64,000 nt of DNA from an uncultured Hyphomonadaceae bacterium (GCA_913058335.1 CAJXPX010000010.1:62001-126000), one strand, 5' to 3'; shown: positions 55,169 through 64,000, counted from the first letter of the stretch. Numbers and translations are program-made. Notes: generated by a model not told the origin, from the letters alone.

Positions 55169-55902
55169 TAAAAACGGCAATGGTTTTAGCAGCCGGGCAT
55201 GGCACAAGAATGCGCCCTCTCACAGATGACAGATCAAAGGCCATGATTGAGGTCGGCGGAAAACCGCTCATTGATCACATGCTGGATCGCCTGGCAGACG
55301 CCGGCGTAGAACGGGCTGTCGTGAATATACACGCCCATGCTGACCATCTCGAGGCCCATTTAAAAAAACGCACAAATGGGCCGGAGATAATAATCTCCGA
55401 TGAGCGCGAGCAATTGCTCGAAACCGGAGGCGGGGTCGTAAAAGCGCTGCCTTTACTCGGAAGTGATCCGATTTTTATCTGCAATATTGACGCTGTGTGG
55501 GCGGAATTCGAGCCTGTATTGAAGGCTCTGATGGCCGCTTGGGACCCGGCTCTAATGGACGAACTTCTTTTATTGGCGCGGCGTGATATGTCGCTTGGCC
55601 ATGACGGCGCCGGAGACTTCGATCTTGCCGATACGGGGCATATTTCTCGGCGGTTGGGCGAAACGTCCAAATATTATTATTCGGGCGTTCAGATTTTTAA
55701 GCCTTCGCTCGCCAAATCCTTTCCGACGGAAAAGTTTTCGAGAAACAAGATTTGGGATGCGAGTTTAAAAACTTTTGGACTTTTCGGTTCAGTTATGCCG
55801 GCGTTTTGGATGCATGTTGGTGACCCTAAATCTAAAAAGAGGGCTGAGGCTGTATTGGAGCAGGCGTCTAAAACAGAGGCCAATCTGAAGGGGACCGCGT
55901 AG
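55165..55902 (+). CDS. murU: N-acetylmuramate 1-phosphate uridylyltransferase MurU
   Basis: MurU converts MurNAc 1-phosphate and UTP to UDP-MurNAc in cell-wall recycling. The 245-residue nucleotidyltransferase has the signature VLAAGHGTRMRPLTDDRSKAMIEVGGKPLIDH (about 7-38), the metal-binding FICNIDAVW, and YYYSGVQIFKP. It overlaps amgK by 4 bp and its stop overlaps the addB start, so the cluster is tightly coupled. The amgK-murU pair gives fosfomycin bypass in Pseudomonas. Confidence 0.92.
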   Translation: MIKTAMVLAAGHGTRMRPLTDDRSKAMIEVGGKPLIDHMLDRLADAGVERAVVNIHAHADHLEAHLKKRTNGPEIIISDEREQLLETGGGVVKALPLLGSDPIFICNIDAVWAEFEPVLKALMAAWDPALMDELLLLARRDMSLGHDGAGDFDLADTGHISRRLGETSKYYYSGVQIFKPSLAKSFPTEKFSRNKIWDASLKTFGLFGSVMPAFWMHVGDPKSKKRAEAVLEQASKTEANLKGTA

Positions 55903-58900
55903 TGAGTTTGCAAGGCGTCTATAACATGCCTTCGGGCGTGCCCTTTTTACGCTCACTGGCAGAAGGGTTGATGAGGGAGTTTGGCGAGGAGTTATCGGAG
56001 GCGTTGATATTGCTACCAACTCGACGGGCCGTACGTGGATTGACGGACTTGTTCCTGCAGCACTCCCTGGAAAGAGGACAGGGCGTGATGCTTATGCCGA
56101 GATTGAACACTTTGGCGGATATAGACCCAAATGAGCCGCCCTTTGAGCCGAGTGATGTGGCAGGTCTCGTTCCGCAAGCGATTGACGGAACTCAGCGCCG
56201 ATTTGAAATGGCCAAGATTGTTGAACGGTTTTATCGCCGCGCCTCTGATATGCCGCTGGATGCGGCAGCGGCGCTTGCTCTGGCGGATCCGCTTCTGACA
56301 ATTTTAGATGATGCAGCCTCGGAAGAGACCCGGATTTCAGATATCGCTGAACTTTCAGAAATTCAGGCTTTTGCGGCGCAGCATTTTCAACATGCGGCCG
56401 AGCTATATAAAATCATCCAGACTTATTGGCCGGAGCGCCTCAGAGAGTTGAACGCGCTGGAGCCAAAAGCCCGACAAGTGGAGGTATTGGATAAACTGAC
56501 AGAGCAATGGCTGGCCAGTCCTCCAAATTATCCGATTATTATCGCGGGGTCGACGGGAACGCTGGGCGCGACAGCGCGATTGATGACCTGTGTCTCTCAA
56601 TTGCCAAAAGGAGTTATAGTTCTGCCTGGGCTTGATAATAGCCCGGACCGCTCTTGGAACAATGTCGCCGAACAGCATCCGCAAAATTCGCTGAAAAACC
56701 TGTTAGGAGCGTTCGGTCTGGATCGAGGAGAGGTGGGTAATTGGCCGCATATTGGCGGCGTCGAGGAGCCGAAAAAACCGAAACTGGCGGCGCGGCGGTT
56801 GCTTTTAGCCGAGTCTCTTGTACCTGTCGATAATACAGCAGACTGGCTGGAGCGTATCGACACTATCCGACGCAATGCCCCCGAGACAGAACCCTTTGTC
56901 GATGCGATGAACGGCCTATCCGTTATAGAAGCGGCCAATGACGAAGAAGAAGCGCTCACCATAGCGTTGCTATTGCGCGAAACACTCGAAGTTCACGGGC
57001 AGACAGCCGCGCTTGTGACGCCGGATCAAGGACTGGCCCGGCGGGTTAAAGCGCGTCTGCGCCGATGGAAGGTAGATGTTGATATTTCGCAAGGCGAACC
57101 GTTGGAGGAAACCCGCCTAGGGGGCTTTTTAACGGCAATTGTTGATTTGCTTGTCGATCCGGATAGCCCGGTTGCGTTGGCAGTTTTGTTAAACCATCCT
57201 CTCACCTATTTGGGGCAAGATTACGGGGTCGCTAAAAGAGATTGGCAAAAACTTGAAAAACGTCTTTTTCGAGGGGTTAGGCCGGATTCTGAACGCCTGA
57301 AACAGAAGGACGAAACCCAACTTATTGAACGCCTTCATTCGACTTTAAAACCTTTACTGGATTTGGGCGAAAGTGCATCCGCGGAGCTCTGGGCAAAGAA
57401 ATTAAGAGACGTTGCGATAGAAATTGCATCCTCTCAAGAATTGGATGGATCGGAGCGATTAAACGATTTGATAGGTGGTCGTGAGGGAGAGGCAATTCTA
57501 CAATCCCTGATCGATTTTGGCTATAATTTGCCGGACATTACGCCGTCCGGATTGTCCCGCCTGCTAGCGGTTCTTATGCGGGGTAAAGTGGTGCGTCCGC
57601 CCTTCGGAACGCATCCGAGATTGTCAATTTTGGGGCCATTAGAAGCGCGAATGCTCAGCGCAGACCGGATAATACTTGGTGGATTAAATGAGGGTATTTG
57701 GCCTGCTACCCCAAAGGTGGAGCCGTTCCTGTCCCGGGCTATGCGGAAATCTGTCGGTCTCTCCCTGCCGGAAAAGCGTTTCGGCCTTTCTGCACATGAC
57801 TTTGCCGAGTTAGCGGCAAATCCAAATGTCGTTCTTACTCGGGCCAAGCGCAGTGGCGGCAGCCCAATGGTGGCATCTCGTTGGCTCTGGCGGCTACAAA
57901 CATTGCTACGCGGGGCATTGGGGCAGACGCGAGCAGAAGAATTACTCGGGGCGCAGGATTATTACCTCCGTTTGGCAGAAGCGCTTGATAATATTGACGC
58001 GGAAGATGTCTGTCCTGCTCAGGAACCAAAACCTGCGCCGCCTGTCGAAGATCGATGGGCTTTTGCCAAAGGACGGCGAGTGTCCATCACCCAGGTGAAA
58101 ACTTGGATACGCGATCCTTATTCAATCTTTGCCAAACATACGCTAGGTTTGAAATCACTCGATCCGCTTGACGCTTCTTTAGGGGCTGGCGACTTTGGGA
58201 CAGCCATTCATGATGGTTTGGAACAATTTCTTCGCGCGCATAAAAGTGATTGGTCGGAGCAAGGAGAGAGCAAGCTGATTAAGTTTCTGGAGCAAGCTTT
58301 TGAGCAGCGCGGCTATGCCGATTTTGAAATCGCAAAAGAAAAGCGTCGGTTCAAAGCAATTTCGACTGAATTTTTAAATTGGCTTCGAGAAAGACAGAAA
58401 GACGGATTTGATGTCTGGGCCATAGAGTGTGAGGCGGAACATTATATCAAAGAACTGGATTTTACGCTGAGCGGCAAGGCCGATTTAATAGAACGGCGCC
58501 CTGAAGGCTACGGCGTCATAGATTACAAAACGGGCGCGCCGCCAACGGTGAAAGTCGTCAAAGCCGGTTTTGATCCTCAGTTGCCGCTTAGTGCGTGGCT
58601 CTTAGGAGAAGGTGGTTTTAAAGGTGTCGATAAAGGTCAGACAGTGCAGCTTGGATATGTTCGTATAAAAGGGTCAAATGATGACTTTTCGTATCAGACA
58701 TTGACTGCGCCGGAGAATAATAAAGGCCTTTCCGCTGAAGATTATGCAAATGAGGCAATAGAAGTTTTGGAAAAGCTTGTCCGGGCTTATGACGCGCCAA
58801 TGACGGCCTATTACTCTCAGCCGCGCGTGCAATTTACCCATGATTACGGCGAGTTCGATGACTTGGCCCGGCGCGGCGAATGGGCGTCACTCGGCCGGGA

Positions 58901-58913
58901 TTACAGCGCATGA
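55902..58913 (+). CDS. addB: Double-strand break repair protein AddB
   Basis: AddB is the nuclease/inactive-helicase subunit of AddAB, which processes double-strand ends for RecA loading. The 1003-residue product starts with GTG overlapping the murU stop. The N-terminal half has an inactivated helicase-like region (LLPTRRAVRGLTDLF), and the C-terminus carries the PD-(D/E)XK nuclease core (GKADLIERRPEGYGVIDYKTG, about 865-885). This is the alphaproteobacterial AddB type. Its stop overlaps the addA start (ATGA). Confidence 0.95.
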   Translation: MSLQGVYNMPSGVPFLRSLAEGLMREFGEELSEALILLPTRRAVRGLTDLFLQHSLERGQGVMLMPRLNTLADIDPNEPPFEPSDVAGLVPQAIDGTQRRFEMAKIVERFYRRASDMPLDAAAALALADPLLTILDDAASEETRISDIAELSEIQAFAAQHFQHAAELYKIIQTYWPERLRELNALEPKARQVEVLDKLTEQWLASPPNYPIIIAGSTGTLGATARLMTCVSQLPKGVIVLPGLDNSPDRSWNNVAEQHPQNSLKNLLGAFGLDRGEVGNWPHIGGVEEPKKPKLAARRLLLAESLVPVDNTADWLERIDTIRRNAPETEPFVDAMNGLSVIEAANDEEEALTIALLLRETLEVHGQTAALVTPDQGLARRVKARLRRWKVDVDISQGEPLEETRLGGFLTAIVDLLVDPDSPVALAVLLNHPLTYLGQDYGVAKRDWQKLEKRLFRGVRPDSERLKQKDETQLIERLHSTLKPLLDLGESASAELWAKKLRDVAIEIASSQELDGSERLNDLIGGREGEAILQSLIDFGYNLPDITPSGLSRLLAVLMRGKVVRPPFGTHPRLSILGPLEARMLSADRIILGGLNEGIWPATPKVEPFLSRAMRKSVGLSLPEKRFGLSAHDFAELAANPNVVLTRAKRSGGSPMVASRWLWRLQTLLRGALGQTRAEELLGAQDYYLRLAEALDNIDAEDVCPAQEPKPAPPVEDRWAFAKGRRVSITQVKTWIRDPYSIFAKHTLGLKSLDPLDASLGAGDFGTAIHDGLEQFLRAHKSDWSEQGESKLIKFLEQAFEQRGYADFEIAKEKRRFKAISTEFLNWLRERQKDGFDVWAIECEAEHYIKELDFTLSGKADLIERRPEGYGVIDYKTGAPPTVKVVKAGFDPQLPLSAWLLGEGGFKGVDKGQTVQLGYVRIKGSNDDFSYQTLTAPENNKGLSAEDYANEAIEVLEKLVRAYDAPMTAYYSQPRVQFTHDYGEFDDLARRGEWASLGRDYSA

Positions 58914-61900
58914 GCATAGCTTACGAAAGAGCCGTTACCGCTCAGTCCGATGCGGCAGATCCACGCCATACACGCATGGTCTCGGCAAATGCCGGATCGG
59001 GAAAAACACGGGTTCTGGTTGATCGTGTGTCCCGGATATTGTTGCAGGGTGTTGAGCCTGAAAAAATACTTTGCTTAACCTATACCAAAGCTGCCGCGAC
59101 CGAAATGCAGGACCGCCTTTATGACAAGCTGGGTGACTGGTCGATTATGGGAGAAGAGGCGTTGAAAGCGGAGCTGGAAAAGCTGACCGGTTCCGGCGTG
59201 CACCAGATAGGGAAAGCTCGAAATCTGTTTGCGAAAGCGTTGGAGACACCCGAAGGGCTGAAGGTCCAGACCATTCACGCTTTTTGCGAGCGGCTCCTCT
59301 CGCGCTTTCCGATTGAAGCGGGAATCATGCCGGGTTTCGAGCCGATAGAAGAGGTAGAGATCGCGCAGCTTTCCCAAGAGGTGCGCGAGCAGATTTTGAA
59401 AAACGCCATGGCGGAGCCGGGCGGAGAGATCAATCAGGCCTTGCAAACTCTAAGCGTAAAAATGGCAGATCAGACCCTAGAGGGGCTGTTTACATGGATG
59501 AGCCATTCTGCGGAGAAAATTAAACGCTGGGAAGACGCCGGGGGAGTCCAGAGCCTCGCAGAGGTTTTGGACCTTGACTCTTCACAAACAAAACAGAGCT
59601 TGGCAACGAAGTTTTGGCAGGAAACGGATGAAGAGGTCCTGAAAGAAGCTATTCCAATATTAGACAGCGGTCTGCTCACCGATCAAAAAGCTGCGGCGCG
59701 TATCACGGAAAGTCTCGCGATTTCTGACCCACTCGAAGCGTTCTATCATTATTCGCAGGTTTATCTAACCACCCAAAATACGCTTCGAAAATCTCCTGTG
59801 ACTAAAAAGACAATGGAGGCAACGCAAGATTATTTCGCGTCGGACGGCGCAGAGGCTGACAGGGTTTTAGCCATGTTGGACAAGTTAAATGCGGCCGATA
59901 TATTGTCGCTAACACACGCCGTTTATACGCTCGCAAAGCCCTACCGTTCACTTTACGCTCAGGCTAAGCGCAAACGTCGCGGTCTGGACTTTAATGACCA
60001 AATTCTGCTTGTCAGGGACTTGTTGAGCCGAAAAGACGTCTCAGATTGGGTGCGTTATAAACTTGATGGCGGGATAGAGCATATCTTGCTTGATGAGGCG
60101 CAAGACACCTCGCCAGAACAATGGGATATCATTAACAGCCTTTCGGAAGCGTTTATTCAAGACAATCCTGACCGGGACGCGAAAAGGCCTCGGACGCTAT
60201 TTGCCGTTGGGGATGAGAAGCAATCTATTTACGGATTCCAAGGCGCAAAGCCTGAACAGTTTCTAGACGAAATCAGACTTCGCCTGACGGGGGAGGCTAA
60301 ACAGGTTCGTATGGCGATGTCGTTCCGTTCGGCTCAGACTGTGCTGGATGTAGTTGACGCCTTTTTGCACGCGCAAGAAGGACGGCAAGCTATGTTTGAT
60401 GCCGAGTTCCCACCCGGTGCGGATATCGAAAATCATGCGGCGTTCCGGAAAGATCAAGGTCAAGTCGAGCTCTGGCCACTCTCGATGAAGCCAGAAAAAG
60501 GTGAAGACAAAGCGCCTTGGGATACGACACCTGTCGACGAAATGAGAGATAGCGATGAACGCGAAGTTCTCGCGCGGGATATGGCTATAAAAATCCGGGA
60601 ATGGCTAGATGAGGGCGAGCCAATTTATGACCGAGATGAAAACCTTGTTCGTCCTATGCAAGCAGGAGATATCCTCATCCTCGTCAGGACCCGGGGGGGC
60701 GGCAGTAATTCTCTTTATGACGCAATTATTCGTCACCTTAAACGACAGTCCATTCCGCTGGCCGGAGCAGATAGGCTTAAACTCGCCGACGCCATGATCG
60801 TCAGAGACCTTTTGGCTCTCTCACGCTTTACGCTTTTACCGAGCGATGACTTATCATTGGCAGAGGTGCTGAAAGGCCCGATTTTTGGGCTCGATGATAT
60901 GGAGCTATTAGATCTGGCAAAAGGCCGCGGAAAACAGAGCCTCTGGTCTTCTGTTAGATCACGAGACGAGGCGCTCGCCGGGATGCTCAATCACATTATT
61001 TACCTGGCCGGAGAGCTTTCCCCCTATGAATTTTATACGGCAATTTTGGATTATGTAGACGAAAAAGGGGAGAGCCTTCGGAAGAAATTTTTCAAGCGTT
61101 TGGGATTGGAGTCGCGCGAGGCCTTGGACGTATTTTTGACGCGCGCCATGGATCACCAACAAAAAGGCGTCCCGAGCCTGCAATATTTTGTGCGCGCTTT
61201 TGACGAGGATGACGCCGATGTGAAACGCGATATGGACGCTGCTAAAGGACTGGTGCGGGTTATGACCGTGCATGGCGCGAAAGGTCTGGAAGCGCCCGTC
61301 GTCATACTCCCCGACACGACCCAAACCCCGAAATTCAAAGATAGTTTTATTTCCTTGGGGCAAGGTTTCTATCTCAAGCCGTCTCAAAATGATCTACCAA
61401 TAGCTTTAGAGCCAAGCTTCAATGCTGCCAAAGCCAAGCAAGCGCAAGAACAGCTTCGTCTGCTATATGTGGCGCTCACCCGCGCCGAGAGTCGATTGGT
61501 TATATGCGGTTTCCAAAGCGGCCGAAGCACAGATAAGCCGATTGAAGACGGCTCATGGTATGACTGGATGAGCCGGGTATTCGGCGGATTAGACACAAAG
61601 GCTATTAAGACGCCATTTGGGGAAGGGAAAATGTTTGGAGGGCCTCCAGTTGCGGCGCAATCTATTGATAAATTACCGCCTGAAAAAGCTATAACAATTC
61701 CCCTTTGGGCGTTGCAGCCCGCCGCTGAGGAAGAACGTGTCCGCAAACGCCTTAGCCCCTCACATTTACTTGCCACGGCAGAGACGAATAGAGTTGATTT
61801 AAAAATGACGGCAGGAGTATCTCCAAGGCTGCGCGGTATCCTCATTCATCAACTTTTGGAAGTCTTACCGAATTATTCGGAAGAGAACCGGGCCTTAAAA

Positions 61901-62374
61901 GCAAATGCTATTTTGTCTGGCTATGATCGTTTGACCGAGGACGAGAAATCCGAAATTGTATCGGAAGTTTTACCTGTTCTAAATGCGTCTGAATTTGCAT
62001 TTCTCTGGGCGCCTGACAGCCGGGCAGAAGTTAATCTGGCTGGGCAAATCTCAATTGAAAGTGAGAGCTTGAACTTTAGCGCCCAGATTGACCGTCTCTG
62101 TGTGCAGGACGACCGGGTACTTATTATCGATTATAAATCCAACCGTCATATACCACAATCCCAAGATGAGATTGATCCTGTTTATATGGGGCAAATGGCA
62201 GCGTATCGTGAACTTGCCCGCGCCCGTTTCAAAGGTAAAAAAATAGAATGTGCACTTCTCTGGACCGCCGGGCCGGAGTTAATGTGGCTGGACGAGGACA
62301 AACTTGATCACGCCTTGACGAAGATAGGGTCGCTTCCTACCTACGATGAAGACACAGATTTTCTTAGCCTTTAG
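58910..62374 (+). CDS. addA: Double-strand break repair helicase AddA
   Basis: AddA is the UvrD-type helicase-nuclease subunit. From the ATG at 58910, which overlaps the addB stop in ATGA, the product is 1154 residues. It has Walker A SANAGSGKTRV (about 25-35), LLDEAQDTSPEQW (motif II), GDEKQSIYGFQGA (motif III), VRVMTVHGAKGLEAPVV (motif V) and LLYVALTRAES (motif VI), then a C-terminal PD-(D/E)XK nuclease domain (RVLIIDYKSNR). An ATG at 58880 would overlap addB more and add ten unlike residues. Confidence 0.96.
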   Translation: MSIAYERAVTAQSDAADPRHTRMVSANAGSGKTRVLVDRVSRILLQGVEPEKILCLTYTKAAATEMQDRLYDKLGDWSIMGEEALKAELEKLTGSGVHQIGKARNLFAKALETPEGLKVQTIHAFCERLLSRFPIEAGIMPGFEPIEEVEIAQLSQEVREQILKNAMAEPGGEINQALQTLSVKMADQTLEGLFTWMSHSAEKIKRWEDAGGVQSLAEVLDLDSSQTKQSLATKFWQETDEEVLKEAIPILDSGLLTDQKAAARITESLAISDPLEAFYHYSQVYLTTQNTLRKSPVTKKTMEATQDYFASDGAEADRVLAMLDKLNAADILSLTHAVYTLAKPYRSLYAQAKRKRRGLDFNDQILLVRDLLSRKDVSDWVRYKLDGGIEHILLDEAQDTSPEQWDIINSLSEAFIQDNPDRDAKRPRTLFAVGDEKQSIYGFQGAKPEQFLDEIRLRLTGEAKQVRMAMSFRSAQTVLDVVDAFLHAQEGRQAMFDAEFPPGADIENHAAFRKDQGQVELWPLSMKPEKGEDKAPWDTTPVDEMRDSDEREVLARDMAIKIREWLDEGEPIYDRDENLVRPMQAGDILILVRTRGGGSNSLYDAIIRHLKRQSIPLAGADRLKLADAMIVRDLLALSRFTLLPSDDLSLAEVLKGPIFGLDDMELLDLAKGRGKQSLWSSVRSRDEALAGMLNHIIYLAGELSPYEFYTAILDYVDEKGESLRKKFFKRLGLESREALDVFLTRAMDHQQKGVPSLQYFVRAFDEDDADVKRDMDAAKGLVRVMTVHGAKGLEAPVVILPDTTQTPKFKDSFISLGQGFYLKPSQNDLPIALEPSFNAAKAKQAQEQLRLLYVALTRAESRLVICGFQSGRSTDKPIEDGSWYDWMSRVFGGLDTKAIKTPFGEGKMFGGPPVAAQSIDKLPPEKAITIPLWALQPAAEEERVRKRLSPSHLLATAETNRVDLKMTAGVSPRLRGILIHQLLEVLPNYSEENRALKANAILSGYDRLTEDEKSEIVSEVLPVLNASEFAFLWAPDSRAEVNLAGQISIESESLNFSAQIDRLCVQDDRVLIIDYKSNRHIPQSQDEIDPVYMGQMAAYRELARARFKGKKIECALLWTAGPELMWLDEDKLDHALTKIGSLPTYDEDTDFLSL

Positions 62375-62385
62375 GAGTATTGCTC

Positions 62386-62706
62386 ATGGCCACCGTAAAA
62401 GTATCCGATTCAAGTTTTAAAGCCGATGTCATTGATGCCAAACAGCCCGTTCTGGTTGATTTTTGGGCTGAATGGTGCGGCCCCTGTAAGCAGATCGGCC
62501 CCGCTCTGGAGCAAATCTCAGATGATATGGGGGACAAAATCAAAATTGCGAAAGTAAATATTGATGATGATCCTGAGACACCTGCTAAATTTCATGTGCG
62601 CGGCATTCCGACCCTGATGATTTTCAAAGACGGACAAGTCGTTGCGACAAAAGTCGGCGCTATGACAAAGACAAAACTTCAGGAATGGGTGTCTGAGCAC
62701 GCCTAA
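62386..62706 (+). CDS. trxA: Thioredoxin TrxA
   Basis: TrxA is the general cytosolic disulfide reductant. The ATG at 62386 has AGGAG 8 bp upstream and gives 106 residues, the usual length; a TTG two codons earlier is unlikely. The active site is WCGPC at 30-34, after VLVDFWAEW, and the cis-proline loop is RGIPTLMIFKDGQ. It follows addA by 11 bp, an arrangement common in alphaproteobacteria, and is followed by a clear intrinsic terminator. Confidence 0.97.
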   Translation: MATVKVSDSSFKADVIDAKQPVLVDFWAEWCGPCKQIGPALEQISDDMGDKIKIAKVNIDDDPETPAKFHVRGIPTLMIFKDGQVVATKVGAMTKTKLQEWVSEHA

Positions 62707-62732
62707 ATTTCGAGTTTATAGAATTTTTAAGA

Positions 62733-62761
62733 GCCTCCGGTTTCCGTCGGGGGCTTTTTTT
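62733..62761 (+). terminator. Intrinsic terminator after trxA
   Basis: GCCTCCG (62733-62739) pairs with CGGGGGC (62748-62754), with one T-G pair and an 8-nt loop, followed by seven T (62755-62761). It ends the addBA-trxA transcript and isolates the next gene, which has its own stress promoter just downstream. Confidence 0.9.
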
Positions 62762-62790
62762 ATACACGCTTCATTTGAAGCATATGGAAG

Positions 62791-62815
62791 GGAACGTTTG
62801 AAGAGCCGCTCCGTT
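62791..62815 (+). promoter_or_regulatory. EcfG general stress promoter upstream of the small acidic protein gene
   Basis: GGAAC (62791-62795), a 16-bp spacer and CGTT (62812-62815) match the EcfG consensus GGAAC-N16/17-CGTT exactly. The gene's ATG at 62840 lies 24 bp further on, leaving room for a short leader with the AAAGGAGAG ribosome-binding site. This also excludes the longer in-frame start at 62798, which would lie within the promoter. Confidence 0.85.
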
Positions 62816-62839
62816 GATATAGGCAAAGGAGAGAATATT

Positions 62840-63166
62840 ATGCCTGATTCAGATTTGAACGTCATGGCCGTTGATACGGCGATTGATTCCGATGGTTACG
62901 CGCCTGGCATTGCCCAGCCCATAACACTGGACGAAATTACAGATATTTATATGGCCGAAGGGCCTAAAGAAGAGCGCCTCGCACAATTGCGTGATATTCG
63001 CCAAGAAATGGTCGCCCGAAATAATGCGGATAGCGAAGCAGGTTTTGGTGAGCTCATTACCGAGATTGATAGAGGGATTGATTATTTGAACAGCAGCGCG
63101 GAAGGTACGGCAGCGCCTGCCTCTCTTGAGAATAAAGACACAGCTGTCGATCCTGACAATCTCTAA
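62840..63166 (+). CDS. Small acidic protein of unknown function, likely EcfG-controlled
   Basis: I do not recognise this 108-residue protein. It is strongly acidic, without a signal peptide or membrane segment. A predicted helical core TLDEITDIYMAEGPKEERLAQLRDIRQEMVARNNAD (about 38-73) is flanked by low-complexity ends. The ATG at 62840 follows AAAGGAGAG and sits 24 bp behind a consensus EcfG promoter, so the protein is probably made under general stress or in stationary phase. The peroxiredoxin-like gene 46 bp downstream may share the transcript. Confidence 0.75.
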   Translation: MPDSDLNVMAVDTAIDSDGYAPGIAQPITLDEITDIYMAEGPKEERLAQLRDIRQEMVARNNADSEAGFGELITEIDRGIDYLNSSAEGTAAPASLENKDTAVDPDNL

Positions 63167-63212
63167 TCTACAAACTATTTGATTTAATCCGTAAACAAAA
63201 AGCGAAACTTTT

Positions 63213-63737
63213 ATGCCTCAACTTTTAAATCCCAAAAGTAAATTGCCAACCTTGGAAGTTCCTTTGGTCGAGGGCGGTCAATTCGTTCTGGCTGATACCC
63301 ATCCGGAATATTTTCAACTTGTTGTAATTTATCGCGGCGTTCACTGCCCAAAATGTAAAGCTCAGCTAAAAGAAATTGATGCCAAAGTGGCAGACATTCG
63401 TGCAGACGGTATGGATGTGGTTGCGATTTCAATGGACAATGAAGAGCGCGCTAAAAAAGCAGTTAAAGAGTGGGAACTCGAAAATCTTCCAATTGGATAT
63501 GATTTGTCTCTATTGACGGCAAAAGAACTCGGACTGTTCTTGTCCGATAGTATATCCGACAAAGAACCGAAAATATTTGCGGAACCTGCCTTATTCGTTG
63601 TGAAGCCTGATGGGGCTCTTTATGCGGAATTTGTTCAAAACACACCCTTTGGGCGTCCCGCTTTGGACGAAGTTCTGTCTGGTATGAAGTACGCCGCCGA
63701 GAACGATTATCCGACGCGTGGAACATCAGTCGCATAA
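63213..63737 (+). CDS. Peroxiredoxin-like (AhpC/TSA) protein
   Basis: The 174-residue thioredoxin-fold protein has the redox site YRGVHCPKCKAQLKEID with Cys45 and Cys48 after the strand FQLVVIYRG, resembling the AhpC/TSA or redoxin family. The CPKC arrangement recalls Bcp/atypical two-Cys members that reduce peroxides with electrons from thioredoxin or other donors; substrate is not known. The start codon has only a weak ribosome-binding site. It follows the EcfG-controlled gene, so induction in stress is plausible. Confidence 0.85.
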   Translation: MPQLLNPKSKLPTLEVPLVEGGQFVLADTHPEYFQLVVIYRGVHCPKCKAQLKEIDAKVADIRADGMDVVAISMDNEERAKKAVKEWELENLPIGYDLSLLTAKELGLFLSDSISDKEPKIFAEPALFVVKPDGALYAEFVQNTPFGRPALDEVLSGMKYAAENDYPTRGTSVA

Positions 63738-63747
63738 ACAGAACGGC

Positions 63748-64000
63748 TTAGTTTTTTAAAACTTCGCCGGCCAGATATAGCGAGCCGCATATTAGAACAC
63801 GCGGTGGCGTTGCCGATGGCTCTGTCGTGTCACCCGACAGAGCTTCTCCGGTTTCTATCGCCATCTCAACGGCGTCTGATATACTATCTGCAACAAAGCC
63901 AAGCATATTCCGGCTAGTAGCAAGTTCTCTAAGGGTCTCAGGCGCTAGGGAATCATGATCGGGTATGCTTATACCGATCACGGCACTAGCCAGGCCTTCA
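63748..64000 (-). CDS. folC: Bifunctional folylpolyglutamate/dihydrofolate synthase FolC, C-terminal end (partial)
   Basis: The frame is open to the right edge of the window, so only the last 83 codons are seen. The C-terminal segments SISDAVEMAIETGE and PRVLICGSLYLAGEVLKN match the FolC end (the Mur ligase-like family C-terminal domain). FolC adds glutamates to folates and makes dihydrofolate. It converges with the peroxiredoxin gene. folC near trxA and addAB, with trpA/accD, is a common alphaproteobacterial arrangement. Confidence 0.9.
   Translation of the reverse strand, partial: EGLASAVIGISIPDHDSLAPETLRELATSRNMLGFVADSISDAVEMAIETGEALSGDTTEPSATPPRVLICGSLYLAGEVLKN

Noticed and set aside
1-64000. 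tRNA, rRNA, CRISPR array, insertion sequence or prophage
   Set aside because: I read the gaps between genes and found no cloverleaf-like sequence, no spaced direct repeats and no transposase, integrase or phage gene. A tRNAscan or Infernal run was not possible.

Overview
The window is a chromosomal core region of an alphaproteobacterium. The gene set and order (ChvGI next to a mannose-type PTS pair, rsmA-pdxA-surA-lptGF, hemCD-mitofilin-hemY, divL-tsaE-amgK-murU-addBA-trxA, trpFBA, folC) point to the Caulobacterales/Hyphomonadaceae-Maricaulaceae side of the class. This placement is inference. Base composition is moderate by eye, below that of Caulobacter itself. I saw no tRNA, rRNA, CRISPR array, insertion sequence or prophage.

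Layout. 1-4.5 kb: end of fabD, then fabG, acpP, fabF, mltG and gmk (fatty acid synthesis and peptidoglycan tailoring). 4.5-10.7 kb: a methyltransferase, then leftward rsmA, pdxA, surA, lptG, lptF (outer-membrane biogenesis, with lptD missing from its usual slot). 10.8-17.6 kb: pepA and holC, then the glyoxylate-shunt pair aceB-aceA with its divergent regulator and an AT-rich operator-like region. 17.6-24.2 kb: tsaD-gpsA-yciI leftward and hemC-hemD-mitofilin-hemY rightward. 24.2-28.4 kb: cytochrome c maturation genes ccmF-G-H-I, yggT and yqeY. 28.6-35.1 kb: carA and carB with an NAD-dependent reductase and an M48 protease between them. 35.1-42.8 kb is the least conventional stretch: a small membrane protein, a DUF2383 protein, and trpA separated from trpB-trpF by about 2.9 kb that holds one secreted protein of unknown function and a compact three-gene cassette. 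The cassette encodes a pilin-like subunit, a single-domain chaperone-like protein and a coiled-coil/disordered protein. A 57-residue DUF1328 protein follows. 42.8-48.8 kb: rpoN, a DUF1295 membrane protein, chvI-chvG, PTS EIIA and HPr, with no hprK. 48.8-62.7 kb: a TonB-domain lipoprotein, glmM, divL (tyrosine in place of the phospho-acceptor histidine), a ferredoxin, tsaE, amgK, murU, addB, addA and trxA. 62.8-64 kb: a small acidic protein behind a consensus general-stress promoter, a peroxiredoxin-like protein and the end of folC.

How the genes relate. Much of the region serves the envelope (mltG, lptFG, surA, glmM, amgK-murU) and its regulation (ChvGI, DivL). Two promoters match the EcfG general stress consensus GGAAC-N16-CGTT exactly, one before the DUF1328 gene and one before the small acidic gene upstream of the peroxiredoxin, so an EcfG/PhyR stress response is likely present. 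The best candidate for something undescribed is the secreted three-gene cassette lodged inside the tryptophan operon. Next come the rearranged conserved loci (lptD missing, hprK missing, ccmI short and ccmE missing).
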